62,950 bases of DNA, from contig DHKB01000047.1 of NCBI GenBank assembly GCA_002407045.1, positions 1 through 62,950 on the forward strand, written 5' to 3'. Source of the DNA: Candidatus Bruticola papionis. Its GTDB lineage: Bacteria; Vulcanimicrobiota; Xenobia; Xenobiales; Xenobiaceae. Below are positions 42,720 to 51,112 of this stretch, piece after piece. The position numbers and the translations under genes are program-made. The notes beneath the pieces were generated by a model. That model had not been told where the DNA came from. It did no database searches and saw nothing but the letters and a program-made list of their open reading frames with translations. The first letter of the stretch is position 1. Each line of letters begins with the position of its first letter.

Positions 42720-42942
42720 AAATACTGTATTCTCCTTGATTTTGTCACAACAAACTTTAGTTTGAAGATTATTTGCTGAATAACTTGCTTTCCTCCTCTT
42801 AGCTGAACGGAAGGACAGGAAGAAACCGATATAACCTAGAATGAAAGGTGCGTTTTGACGCGTTAGGCAAGTGCCGGTCGGCCATGATAATCTTCCCCGA
42901 CAGCACTAGACCAATCGATAGTTTTTTGGAGACAGGAACCAC

Positions 42943-44064
42943 ATGGACTCTATAGCAGACAAGCACATAAATGGCGATATGGTAGCACAAGAGAGCCATC
43001 CGGCCGACGATAACGGCAGACCGCCCATCGATGACAGAACCCGCACTTTAATGGCTGTCGGCGATTTACATGGTGACTATTATCGTTTGCTTCGCTATTT
43101 AAGAGAAATGGATTTCTTGCTTCCTGGTACTATCTCTTGGAATCCTAAAGCAGATCGTGTCGACCTTATTTTCATTGGTGACTATGTAGACTGGCGCGGC
43201 GAGCCTTTGGAAGCTCCTTTTGACCAAACTACCAACAATGCTATTGAAGGGCCGCGCAAGATTTTAGAGCTGATCGTAAGCTTACAAAAAGATATGGCTC
43301 GTTTGCGCCGTTTCGATCCTAATTTTGACAGTCGTTTTTATCCTATTTTAGGCAACCACGACTTAATGATGATCGCTTCTGCCAAAGTGACCAATTATCT
43401 CAGTGCCGATTTTATCACTGATACGCTTTTAACTAGTCGCATTTATCCTTTACTCAGACGCCAACTTTCTGATAAAGGCTTAGATTCCGAGCAAATTGAG
43501 GAAGCTATGGGCTTTATTAACTGGTGGTATCAAGGTGGAGAGGGCACAGCAGAAGGTTTTGGCGGTTTAGAAAAATGGGCCGAAGTAATGCATAACGGCG
43601 CTTGCCAATATTTGGAAGATAATCTCTATTTAGGCGTAATCGTCAATAATAGATTATTCGCCCATTCGGTGCCAGATAACCGCGATTACTGGCGTCCTAT
43701 GCAAGAGCTGGCCGAATTACCAGAAAGCACTTATCTGGCAGCTAGAGAAAGCTTTATTTGGGGACGTCGCGTTTGGGGTTACGATTATCAATCTGGTACC
43801 CGCACCTCCCAGTTTACTGACGAAGAGATGCAAAGTATGCTCGATGGCTTCCAGTGTACAAGTTGCGTAATTGGTCATACACCTTTATCTCGCGACACTG
43901 ATCACGTACGTGCTTACGACGACAGAGTGATCAATATCGACGTACATGGTTGCCCTGGTTCGAAAGCCTTTATCGAAACTTACACTCCCACTCCCACTAG
44001 TACAAAAGCTCCTTTGCGCTCGCGGATTATCGCCGACTCTGACATCGAATGCCGTACACTGTAA
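42943..44064 (+). CDS. Calcineurin-like metallophosphatase
   Basis: A 373-residue cytoplasmic phosphoesterase with all metal-site motifs of the PPP/calcineurin family: AVGDLHGDYYRLL, FIGDYVDWRGEPL (GD.VD), ILGNHDLMMIA and a late RLFAHSVPDNR followed by SCVIGHTPLS. Unlike PP2A-type enzymes the GDYVDRG motif is GDYVDWRG. The helical insert (residues 165-225) resembles bacterial Ser/Thr phosphatases. A charged Ser/Thr-rich tail (TPTPTSTKAP) ends the protein. AGGA precedes the ATG. The stop lies 16 bases inside the following moxR gene, so translation is coupled. Confidence 0.87.
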   Translation: MDSIADKHINGDMVAQESHPADDNGRPPIDDRTRTLMAVGDLHGDYYRLLRYLREMDFLLPGTISWNPKADRVDLIFIGDYVDWRGEPLEAPFDQTTNNAIEGPRKILELIVSLQKDMARLRRFDPNFDSRFYPILGNHDLMMIASAKVTNYLSADFITDTLLTSRIYPLLRRQLSDKGLDSEQIEEAMGFINWWYQGGEGTAEGFGGLEKWAEVMHNGACQYLEDNLYLGVIVNNRLFAHSVPDNRDYWRPMQELAELPESTYLAARESFIWGRRVWGYDYQSGTRTSQFTDEEMQSMLDGFQCTSCVIGHTPLSRDTDHVRAYDDRVINIDVHGCPGSKAFIETYTPTPTSTKAPLRSRIIADSDIECRTL

Positions 44065-44996
44065 AACAAGTTAGTCATCTTGCTGATTTACTGTTAGATA
44101 ATATAAGCTCAGTTATTTTTGACCAAGAGCTCAATATTAAGTTGGCTTTGGCATCTGTTTTAAGCGAAGGTAATATGCTTTTTGAAGATGTGCCCGGCGT
44201 TGGTAAGACTGTACTTTGCCGGGCGTTAGCCAAATCAGTAGGTGGAGATTTTGCCCGTTTGCAATGTACACCAGATTTGTTGCCTTCAGATTTGCTCGGT
44301 ACCAACATCTATAGTAGAAAAAACGAAGATTTCATATTTTATCCTGGACCAGTCTTTAGCAATGTTCTTTTAGCCGACGAACTTAATCGCGCTACCCCCA
44401 AAATGCAATCGGCTCTTTTGGAATGTATGGAAGAGCGTCAAGTAACTGTCAATGGCAAAACTTATCGTTTGCCTAAGCCTTTTATTGTTGCCGCTACACA
44501 AAATCCTATAGAATACGAGGGGACTTTCAATTTACCGGAAGCCCAGTTAGATCGTTTTACTGTAAAGTTAAGCTTAGGTTATCCTAGCCCTAAAGCCGAA
44601 ATGCATATGCTTAAAGTTCAGAAGCAGAAACATCCTATCGAGAGTTTGAAAGGTGTATGTACAGCAGAACAACTGAGTTCCGCTTTAGAGACTGTACGCT
44701 CTGTACAAGTAAGCGACGCGATCATTAGATATATTGTAGATATAGTATCTGCCACACGCCAAACGAAATATTTGAAATTGGGAGCCAGTCCCAGAGCTTC
44801 GCAAGCTCTTTATCGTATGAGCCAAGCTTGGGCTATAATAAATAAGAGAGACTATGTCATCCCTGACGATGTGCAGCAATTGGTTCCTTACGTACTGCCT
44901 CATCGCATGATCGCCAACCAAAGAAACAATATGGCAGAAATTGTAGATGAAATTTTGGATAGTGTGCCAGTAGTTCAAACTACGCCAAAAATTTAG
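44049..44996 (+). CDS. MoxR-family AAA+ ATPase
   Basis: A 315-residue AAA+ chaperone-type ATPase. The Walker A is GVGKTVLC in FEDVPGVGKTVLCRAL. Walker B is LADELNRATPKMQSALLECM, followed by PFIVAATQNPIEYEGTFNLP, the MoxR sensor I region, and EAQLDRFTVKL, then a sensor II Arg region in GASPRASQALYRM. Families of this kind usually sit next to DUF58 and VWA-domain genes that they help to assemble. None is present here: the partner is an upstream phosphatase whose end it overlaps by 16 bases. The downstream neighbour converges, with a 4-base overlap. Confidence 0.93.
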   Translation: MPYTVKQVSHLADLLLDNISSVIFDQELNIKLALASVLSEGNMLFEDVPGVGKTVLCRALAKSVGGDFARLQCTPDLLPSDLLGTNIYSRKNEDFIFYPGPVFSNVLLADELNRATPKMQSALLECMEERQVTVNGKTYRLPKPFIVAATQNPIEYEGTFNLPEAQLDRFTVKLSLGYPSPKAEMHMLKVQKQKHPIESLKGVCTAEQLSSALETVRSVQVSDAIIRYIVDIVSATRQTKYLKLGASPRASQALYRMSQAWAIINKRDYVIPDDVQQLVPYVLPHRMIANQRNNMAEIVDEILDSVPVVQTTPKI

Positions 44997-45931
44997 CTTT
45001 CATTAGCGAAATCTAAGGCTTCCGATAAATGCTTCAAGACCGGAATACCAAGTTTTTTAGCTTCAGCTCTTGATTGAGCGCAATTGTACCCCCAACCAGC
45101 CAAAGCTACCTTTACTCCCAAAGAACGGACCCGAAGCAAATTATCTAATAAATCGTCCACAAAAAGTATTTGTTCCGGCTCGACACCAAAGCTAGTCGCT
45201 AAAATATAAAGTTGCAACTTTTTATCAAAAGTACATTCCTTAGACAAAATAAGCATCTTTAATCCGACTGTGCTCAACAAGGCTTCGACCGAAGCTTTAT
45301 CTTTAGTAGTACAAATAGACACACCATCAAAAATGGACAGCGCTTGCTTGATTGTTTCCAAATTACCCTTGTAAATATGCTGCGGCTTAAGCCAAGAAGC
45401 TAGATTTTGGCGACGTGATTCAGCTCGCCAATAAGCCAAACGTTTCCCGAAAAAAGCAAGAAAATGTTTCAGTGAACTTCCTTCGTTTATAAAATCGGGC
45501 CAAGCATAATCTTGTAAACTTATATGGCTAAATTCAATCGGAAAAGTAGCCTTTTCTGTCCAGGGCTCAGGCCCTTGGCTCCATAATTTGGCCCTTCCAG
45601 ATAAAATAGCTGGTAAAGCTCCTTCCTCAAAATTGGCCGCCATAGCTTCCGCGCTTATAGGTTTTTGACCACTCGCTTTTACCACATACTCAGATTCGGC
45701 TTGTTTCAGACAAAGGCGCTCACCTATAAGCAAAATAAGAGCGAACTCTTCACCAGTGCGAGCCAGCCAACGGCCGGAAGTAAAAATATGCATAGGACAG
45801 AAAGCCCAACGACCGAAAATTTCTCGCCAAACTTTTTGGCCGACTACATAGCCTTCACATTCAGTATTCCAAATTACTCCATCAAAATCGAGTGCTAAAA
45901 CACGCTTATTTGCAGCAATTATTTTATCCAT
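44993..45931 (-). CDS. HAD-superfamily phosphatase
   Basis: 312 residues. HAD motif I is LALDFDGVIW with both aspartates, motif II/III SICTTKDKASV with the conserved Lys, and motif IV ILFVDDLLDNLLRV with the acidic pair. The C1-type cap spans roughly residues 25-200 and is larger than in phosphoglycolate phosphatase. The gene starts at ATG 45931 with GGTGG upstream; an ATG at 45943 would add MVAG. Its 3' end overlaps the converging moxR gene by 4 bases. No pathway partner nearby. Substrate unknown; a sugar- or nucleotide-phosphate is likely by family. Confidence 0.75.
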   Translation of the reverse strand: MDKIIAANKRVLALDFDGVIWNTECEGYVVGQKVWREIFGRWAFCPMHIFTSGRWLARTGEEFALILLIGERLCLKQAESEYVVKASGQKPISAEAMAANFEEGALPAILSGRAKLWSQGPEPWTEKATFPIEFSHISLQDYAWPDFINEGSSLKHFLAFFGKRLAYWRAESRRQNLASWLKPQHIYKGNLETIKQALSIFDGVSICTTKDKASVEALLSTVGLKMLILSKECTFDKKLQLYILATSFGVEPEQILFVDDLLDNLLRVRSLGVKVALAGWGYNCAQSRAEAKKLGIPVLKHLSEALDFANES

Positions 45932-45973
45932 ACCGGCCACCATGCATACTATAATTTCTTAAGCATTTTAGGC

Positions 45974-46035
45974 TAAAAAAATGACAGCCGCCAGTATTTT
46001 TTCTTAGGTACAACAAAAAAAATACTGTGACTGTC
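45974..46035 (-). terminator. Terminator of gltX
   Basis: On the minus strand GACAG...CAGTATTTTTT pairs with AAAAAATACTG...CTGTC (outer arms 46031-46035 and 45983-45987). T-run ATTTTTTT follows. Confidence 0.82.
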
Positions 46036-46074
46036 AATATTAAGAACTATCTAGATTGTCCCGGCAGAAAAATG

Positions 46075-47517
46075 CTAACCGTTAGGCAAAACAGATAAAG
46101 CTTTTTCCAAACGGCGCAAACAAGTTTCTTTACCTAAAACTTCCATCATATGGAACAAGCTGGGGCCGTTGCCTACTCCACTTAAAGCCAAACGGACAGG
46201 GTGAATAAGTTGTCCAGCGCCCACGCCTTTACTCTGAGCAAATTCGCGCAAGCTAGCTTCTAAAGCTTCGGGAGTAAATTCGGGAAGTTCACGTAAAATA
46301 GGGGCCCAACCGGCCAAAAGATCGTGGCTAGCAGCTTTCCAACGCTTCTTCACAGTGGCTTCTTCATAGCTTTCCGGATCTTCATAAAAATAAGGAGCTT
46401 CAGTGACGTAATCGGTCAAAAGATTGGCACGCTCAGCCATAACTTCCACAACTTTAATCAAGTAAGAGCGCTCGGGGCGAGCTTTGCCCAACTTGTCAAA
46501 GAAAGGTAAAGCCAAATCGGCCAATTCTTCGTTAGACTTGGCTCTCATATGCAAGCCGTTGATATAAAGAAGCTTGTCAAAATCGAAAACGGCGCCAGAT
46601 TTGCGCACACGCTCGATGGTGAAAGTTTTGCACAATTCGTCCAGAGTAAAGAACTCGCGCTCGTCTCCAGGGTTCCAACCCAAAAGGCAAAGGAAGTTGA
46701 GCATAGCTTCGGGCAAGTAGCCTTTTTCTCGGTAAGACTCTACAGAGACATCGCCATCGCGCTTGGAAAGTTTTTTACCATTTTCGTTGATAATTAAAGG
46801 CACGTGAGCATATTGGGGAACTTCCCAACCGAAAAACTCATAAAGCAAAAGGTGCTTAGGAGTGGAAGAAAGCCACTCTTCACCGCGGATTACATGGGTA
46901 ATACCCATTAAATGGTCATCAACTACCACAGCCATATGATAGGTAGGGAAACCATCAGTTTTAATCAGCACCTGGTCATCAACTAAGGAAGAATCGAAGC
47001 TGACATCGCCGCGCACGATATCATGGACTGTCAAAGTACGACCATCGGGCACTTTAAGACGTATAACGTGAGGTTCACCTTTAGCTAAACGCTCTTCTAC
47101 TTCTTCTTTGGAAAGGTGGCGGCAAGCGCGATCGTAAGCAGTGCTTTCGCCTTTGGCGCTATGCTCGGCGCGCATTTGGTCTAAACGCTCGGCAGTGCAG
47201 AAGCAATAATAGGCGTGGCCTTCATCAACCAACTTTTTGGCCATCTCGTGGTAGATAGGCAAACGCTCACTTTGTACGTAGGGGCCGCGATCTCCGCCAA
47301 CTACAGCGCCCTCATCAGGAGTCAAGCCGGCCCATTTTAAAGAGTCCAGCAAAGCCTCAACAGCTCCTTCCACTAAACGAGTGCGGTCGGTATCTTCAAT
47401 GCGTAAAATAAACTGGCCGCCTTCGTGACGAGCCATTAAATAGTTATAAAGAGCGGTGCGTAAACCACCTACGTGCAAGTAACCCGTAGGACTGGGAGCA
47501 AAACGTACACGGACCAT
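46075..47517 (-). CDS. gltX: Glutamyl-tRNA synthetase GltX
   Basis: Charges tRNA-Glu with glutamate (and possibly tRNA-Gln). 480 residues, normal length. VRFAPSPTGYLHVGGLRTAL contains the HIGH-type site as HVGG, and KKLSKRDGD is the KMSKS equivalent. IEDTDRTR and a Zn-free insertion are typical of class I GluRS. The ATG at 47517 is chosen since GGAG lies 6 bases upstream and the protein then starts at MVRVRFAPSPTG, the family's normal beginning; another start at 47574 adds 19 residues of no similarity. It is divergent from the dus-deoD fusion gene and followed by a strong terminator. Confidence 0.97.
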   Translation of the reverse strand: MVRVRFAPSPTGYLHVGGLRTALYNYLMARHEGGQFILRIEDTDRTRLVEGAVEALLDSLKWAGLTPDEGAVVGGDRGPYVQSERLPIYHEMAKKLVDEGHAYYCFCTAERLDQMRAEHSAKGESTAYDRACRHLSKEEVEERLAKGEPHVIRLKVPDGRTLTVHDIVRGDVSFDSSLVDDQVLIKTDGFPTYHMAVVVDDHLMGITHVIRGEEWLSSTPKHLLLYEFFGWEVPQYAHVPLIINENGKKLSKRDGDVSVESYREKGYLPEAMLNFLCLLGWNPGDEREFFTLDELCKTFTIERVRKSGAVFDFDKLLYINGLHMRAKSNEELADLALPFFDKLGKARPERSYLIKVVEVMAERANLLTDYVTEAPYFYEDPESYEEATVKKRWKAASHDLLAGWAPILRELPEFTPEALEASLREFAQSKGVGAGQLIHPVRLALSGVGNGPSLFHMMEVLGKETCLRRLEKALSVLPNG

Positions 47518-47732
47518 GTTAATCTCCAAAATATTACCAAAAATTGCCCCCGGAAGTTCACCATCGCCCCACATAAACCTGCAGAACCGCCTTTAAGCCT
47601 CCACAACAGCCGATATATTGATAGCACAACTTAATTTTATGGATTTTAGGCCGTATTTTTTTCTATACAACAATGTTTCCAGGGCCCAACTAAAAAGGGA
47701 ATATAACTATCGATACGGAACTCCCCCCGCCT

Positions 47733-49748
47733 ATGATTAGTAGTTGGAATAATTCAGTCATTCTCGCTCCCATGAGCAAGGGAAGCAATTTACCTTTTCG
47801 CCGTCTCTGCTGTGATTTCGGAGTAGACGTCACCGTCTCCGAAATGATCTTCGCCTCTGCCCTTTCCAAAGGCAACCGCAAAGATTTGGCTTTGTTGCGC
47901 CGAGCTCCTCAAGAGCAATGCTTCGGCGTACAGGTTTTAACTAATAACCCTGAAGATCTGAAAGATTCTATACCCATCATTGAGGAAGCGGGAGCCGATT
48001 TTATCGACTTAAATTGCGGTTGTCCCATCGACGAGGCTGTCAACAAAGGCATGGGAGCCCAGCTTTTAGATCGCCTCAAAAAGTTTGAGCAACTTTTGGC
48101 CGTTTTAAAAGAGAATACCCACATTCCTTATACCGTGAAATTGCGGGCTGGCTACAAAGAAGGCCATGTCAATATTGAAACGACTTCTAAACTGGCCGAA
48201 GAATACGGCGCTTCAGCCATTACCGTGCACGGACGTACCCGTGAGCAGCGTTATACAGGTGCTGCCGACTGGAATATTGTAAAAAGAGCTGTCAAAAATG
48301 TTCATATTCCGGTTATAGGTAATGGAGATATTCTGACTTGGTACGAAGCGGAAGATAAAAAAGCTCAAAGTGGAGCCCAAGCCATTATGGTTGGACGTGG
48401 CGCCCTTATTAAGCCTTGGATTTTCCAAGAGATCCGCGAAAGACGCGATTTAAATCTTACGCCTCAAGAGCGTATTGCCATTTATTTGCGTTTAACTATC
48501 TATATGTTAGAGCACTTTGGCAATGACACTCACGGTCAGCGCACAGTAAGCAATTTCTTGCTTTGGCATTTCGATCTTTTTAACCGCTATCGTTATTTGC
48601 CAGAAGCTCAGTATCATCAAGATTCTTTACAACATCCTCTCATTCAAACCAGACTTGACAATATCTATGACGGCGATCCTTTGGAAGTCGTTTTGGCTGG
48701 CTATGGAAAGTCGTTCCGCCAGAAGTTAGCCAATGCATTTGTTTTATGCGCTTCAGATAACCACCCACAGAGCTGGCTCAATGATGAACTAGCTGCCATG
48801 GCTCCAGAGTTAATCGAATCTTATCGCCAGCAAGCCAAGCGCAAAGCTGAAGCTAAAGCAGCCAAGGAGCAAGCCAAAGCTTCAGCTAGCGGCTTACCTT
48901 TTTGTGAAGTGAAGGTCCCTGAAGAGCCAGCTTCGCCACCAGCACCTCAAACTAAAGATGATGACAAGCAAGCTCCTGCCGAAAAGGTTGCCACCTCTTC
49001 TAAAGTTGGAGAAGGAACCGTTTCAGCCTTCGACACTTCCAGTTTAGAAGTGGGCACACCGCATATCCATAGCCATCCCGGTCAGTTTGCCCCCACAGTT
49101 TTGATGCCAGGCGATCCTTTGCGTTCTCGCTATATAGCCGAGCACTACTTAGAAAATGCTGAATTGGTAAATGACGTCCGCGCAGTGCAAGGTTATACCG
49201 GCTTTTACAAAGGCAAACGCGTTTCGGTAATGGCCAGCGGTATGGGTGGCCCTTCTATGGGCATCTATTCTCACGAATTATTCGCTTACATGGGAGTAGA
49301 GCAAATTATTCGTATCGGCACTTGTGGCGGCATGCGCTCCGATCTCAAACTAGGCGACATCATTTTGGCCCAAGGCTGTTGCACCAATTCCAATTTTATA
49401 AGCCAGTTTCAGCTCAATGGTACTTTTGCTCCTCTGGCCGATTTTGAACTTCTCTCTCGGGCTTATCAACTTTGCCAAGAGAAAAAGCTATCCGCTCACG
49501 TAGGCAATATACTTACTTCCGACTACTTCTACGATGCCTCCAATAGCTACGAAAAGTGGATAAAATTAGGGATTTTAGCCTGTGAAATGGAAGGCGCTAT
49601 TCTTTATACAAACGCCGCTTTGCACGGGAAAAAAGCTCTGACTATTTTGACAGTCAGTGAAGTGATGGGCCAATCGGAAATTTTAACTACCGAACAACGC
49701 CAAACTTCTTTAAAGAATATGCTTGAGTTGGCTCTAGACCTTGCCTAA
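47733..49748 (+). CDS. Fusion: DUS3-like tRNA dihydrouridine synthase + DeoD-type purine nucleoside phosphorylase
   Basis: One uninterrupted 671-codon frame. Residues 1-363 are a tRNA dihydrouridine synthase: LNCGCPIDEAVNKGMGAQL with the catalytic Cys97, then VHGRTREQRYTGAADW and NGDILTWYEA...IMVGRGALIKPWIF. These agree best with eukaryotic DUS3 and include its C-terminal helical domain (YMLEHFGNDTHGQRT). Residues 364-440 are a Lys/Ala then Pro/Lys-rich linker. Residues 440-671 are a DeoD phosphorylase: TPHIHSHPGQFAPTVLMPGDPL, IIRIGTCGG, CEMEGAI and TTEQRQ. The catalytic Asp204 (E. coli numbering) is Glu643 here (TVSE). No ribosome site precedes the ATG. Confidence 0.93.
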   Translation: MISSWNNSVILAPMSKGSNLPFRRLCCDFGVDVTVSEMIFASALSKGNRKDLALLRRAPQEQCFGVQVLTNNPEDLKDSIPIIEEAGADFIDLNCGCPIDEAVNKGMGAQLLDRLKKFEQLLAVLKENTHIPYTVKLRAGYKEGHVNIETTSKLAEEYGASAITVHGRTREQRYTGAADWNIVKRAVKNVHIPVIGNGDILTWYEAEDKKAQSGAQAIMVGRGALIKPWIFQEIRERRDLNLTPQERIAIYLRLTIYMLEHFGNDTHGQRTVSNFLLWHFDLFNRYRYLPEAQYHQDSLQHPLIQTRLDNIYDGDPLEVVLAGYGKSFRQKLANAFVLCASDNHPQSWLNDELAAMAPELIESYRQQAKRKAEAKAAKEQAKASASGLPFCEVKVPEEPASPPAPQTKDDDKQAPAEKVATSSKVGEGTVSAFDTSSLEVGTPHIHSHPGQFAPTVLMPGDPLRSRYIAEHYLENAELVNDVRAVQGYTGFYKGKRVSVMASGMGGPSMGIYSHELFAYMGVEQIIRIGTCGGMRSDLKLGDIILAQGCCTNSNFISQFQLNGTFAPLADFELLSRAYQLCQEKKLSAHVGNILTSDYFYDASNSYEKWIKLGILACEMEGAILYTNAALHGKKALTILTVSEVMGQSEILTTEQRQTSLKNMLELALDLA

Positions 49749-49767
49749 CAATGGGGGCGGCCCTTAT

Positions 49768-50808
49768 ATGAAATATACTTGTACCTTAATAAATCAACCC
49801 TGGGAAGATCCGGGGGTGTTGGTTCGTGTCAATGACACGCGTGAATATTGGCTCTTCGATTGCGGAGATCTCAGAAATTTAAGCGTAGGCACGATGATCG
49901 ACACCACCCGTGTATTCGTTACCCATTCCCATGTCGACCATTTTATCGGCTTTGACACTCTTATGCGCATGAACTTGCGCGAGTCCAAAGAATTGATATT
50001 TTTTGGCCCGGTTGGCTTGGCAACTCAAATAGGCTGCCGTTTGCAAGGTTACAGCTGGAATTTGACTGAAGATTCCAATTTTTCCATTAAGTGCTGCGAA
50101 TTGGAAGATACCCAAGTTGTTTCCTATCTTTTTAGAGCTTCCAACAAGTTTGTCGAAGATATAGATGATCGACGAGCTCATCCTCTCACTCATCCTGAGT
50201 TACGCTTGGGTGACGGGACTATGCTTCGCTTTGCTCCTCTAGTACATGGCGTTCCTTGCCTTTGCTACTCTATCACTGAGCCTTTGCAAGCGCGTATAAA
50301 AAAAGATGAATTTGCTAAATCCGGCTTACCATCAGGAGCTTGGATTGGCAAGTTGTTGAAAATTTGCTCTGGTCAAATTTCTGAGCCTCACGATATAAAA
50401 GTAGGCGATGAGGTAAAAACTATCGACGCACTGCGTCCCTTAGTTTATTATCCCAAGCCTAACCGCTACGCCTACGTAACAGATACTGTTTTTAACCGTG
50501 ATAGCATGGCTTCCATTCATTGGGTAGGTCAAGGTGCCGACGAGTTGTGGTGCGAAGCTTGCTACCGCCATGCTGAGCGCGACAAGGCTATACAAAACTT
50601 TCACCTTACAGCTCGTCAAGCTGGTCGCATAGCCAAAGAGTTGCAAGTTGAAAATCTTTACATGTTCCACTATTCCAGACGCTATAGGGGAGAACTCTGG
50701 CCTCACATTAAAGAAGCCAGAGAAAATTTTGAGCAAACAAATATTCCGCCCATGACTTCTCTAGCCCACCGCCACTTATTAGAGAGTGGAGCAATGAGAG
50801 AAAACTAA
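49768..50808 (+). CDS. RNase Z-like metallo-beta-lactamase fold protein
   Basis: 346 residues. The first metal motif is FVTHSHVDHFIGFD (HxHxDH). Later blocks match tRNase Z: VHGVPCLCYSI, AYVTDT, and a C-terminal run LWCEACYRHAERDKAIQN then HLTARQAGRIAKEL and MFHYSRRY, which resembles EATF...HST..A...A...LTH.S.RY. It is longer than short-form RNase Z (about 310 residues). The role in tRNA 3'-end maturation is inferred from these motifs. The upstream neighbour carries a tRNA dihydrouridine synthase. Start at ATG 49768 (KYTCTLINQPWED); a TTG at 49741 overlaps the upstream gene. A terminator follows. Confidence 0.78.
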   Translation: MKYTCTLINQPWEDPGVLVRVNDTREYWLFDCGDLRNLSVGTMIDTTRVFVTHSHVDHFIGFDTLMRMNLRESKELIFFGPVGLATQIGCRLQGYSWNLTEDSNFSIKCCELEDTQVVSYLFRASNKFVEDIDDRRAHPLTHPELRLGDGTMLRFAPLVHGVPCLCYSITEPLQARIKKDEFAKSGLPSGAWIGKLLKICSGQISEPHDIKVGDEVKTIDALRPLVYYPKPNRYAYVTDTVFNRDSMASIHWVGQGADELWCEACYRHAERDKAIQNFHLTARQAGRIAKELQVENLYMFHYSRRYRGELWPHIKEARENFEQTNIPPMTSLAHRHLLESGAMREN

Positions 50809-50820
50809 TTTTTTACCTAA

Positions 50821-50847
50821 CAGTGCTGTAAAAAGCGCTGTTTTATT
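50821..50847 (+). terminator. Terminator of the RNase Z-like gene
   Basis: CAGTGCT pairs with AGCGCTG (one wobble), then TTTTATT follows. Confidence 0.8.
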
Positions 50848-50848
50848 C

Positions 50849-50878
50849 TTGACACGAGTTGACTTTCGATAGTATACT
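50849..50878 (+). promoter_or_regulatory. Sigma-70 promoter of infC-rpmI-rplT
   Basis: TTGACA (50849-50854), an 18-base spacer and TATACT (50873-50878). It directly follows the preceding gene's terminator. Confidence 0.78.
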
Positions 50879-50879
50879 A

Positions 50880-51112
50880 CCTGCGCTACATTATTGATAA
50901 GCGTGTAGAAATATACTACAGGCCAAAAAAGCAGAAGCTGCACCGGCTTCTCACCCTGCGACGCCACCTTGAGAGGGGCTGTTTCAGAGGTAGTGGTCAA
51001 TTAGGAACCTTTCATTATTTAAGGGCCTACCGGTTTTTGGTTTACCGGAACCGGACCACGTGCAGATGTTGGTTCACGTAATGTTTTTTCGGCTGGCAAC
51101 AGAGGTAAACCG
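50880..51112 (+). promoter_or_regulatory. Long structured leader of infC-rpmI-rplT
   Basis: About 230 bases without a gene. AGAAGC (50932-50937) can pair with GCTTCT (50945-50950), enclosed by GCAG/CTGC. CCGGT/ACCGG near 51030-51050 makes a second hairpin just before infC. A leader here fits the autogenous control by L20 or IF-3 known in other bacteria, but no published L20-leader consensus could be matched by eye. Confidence 0.45.
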
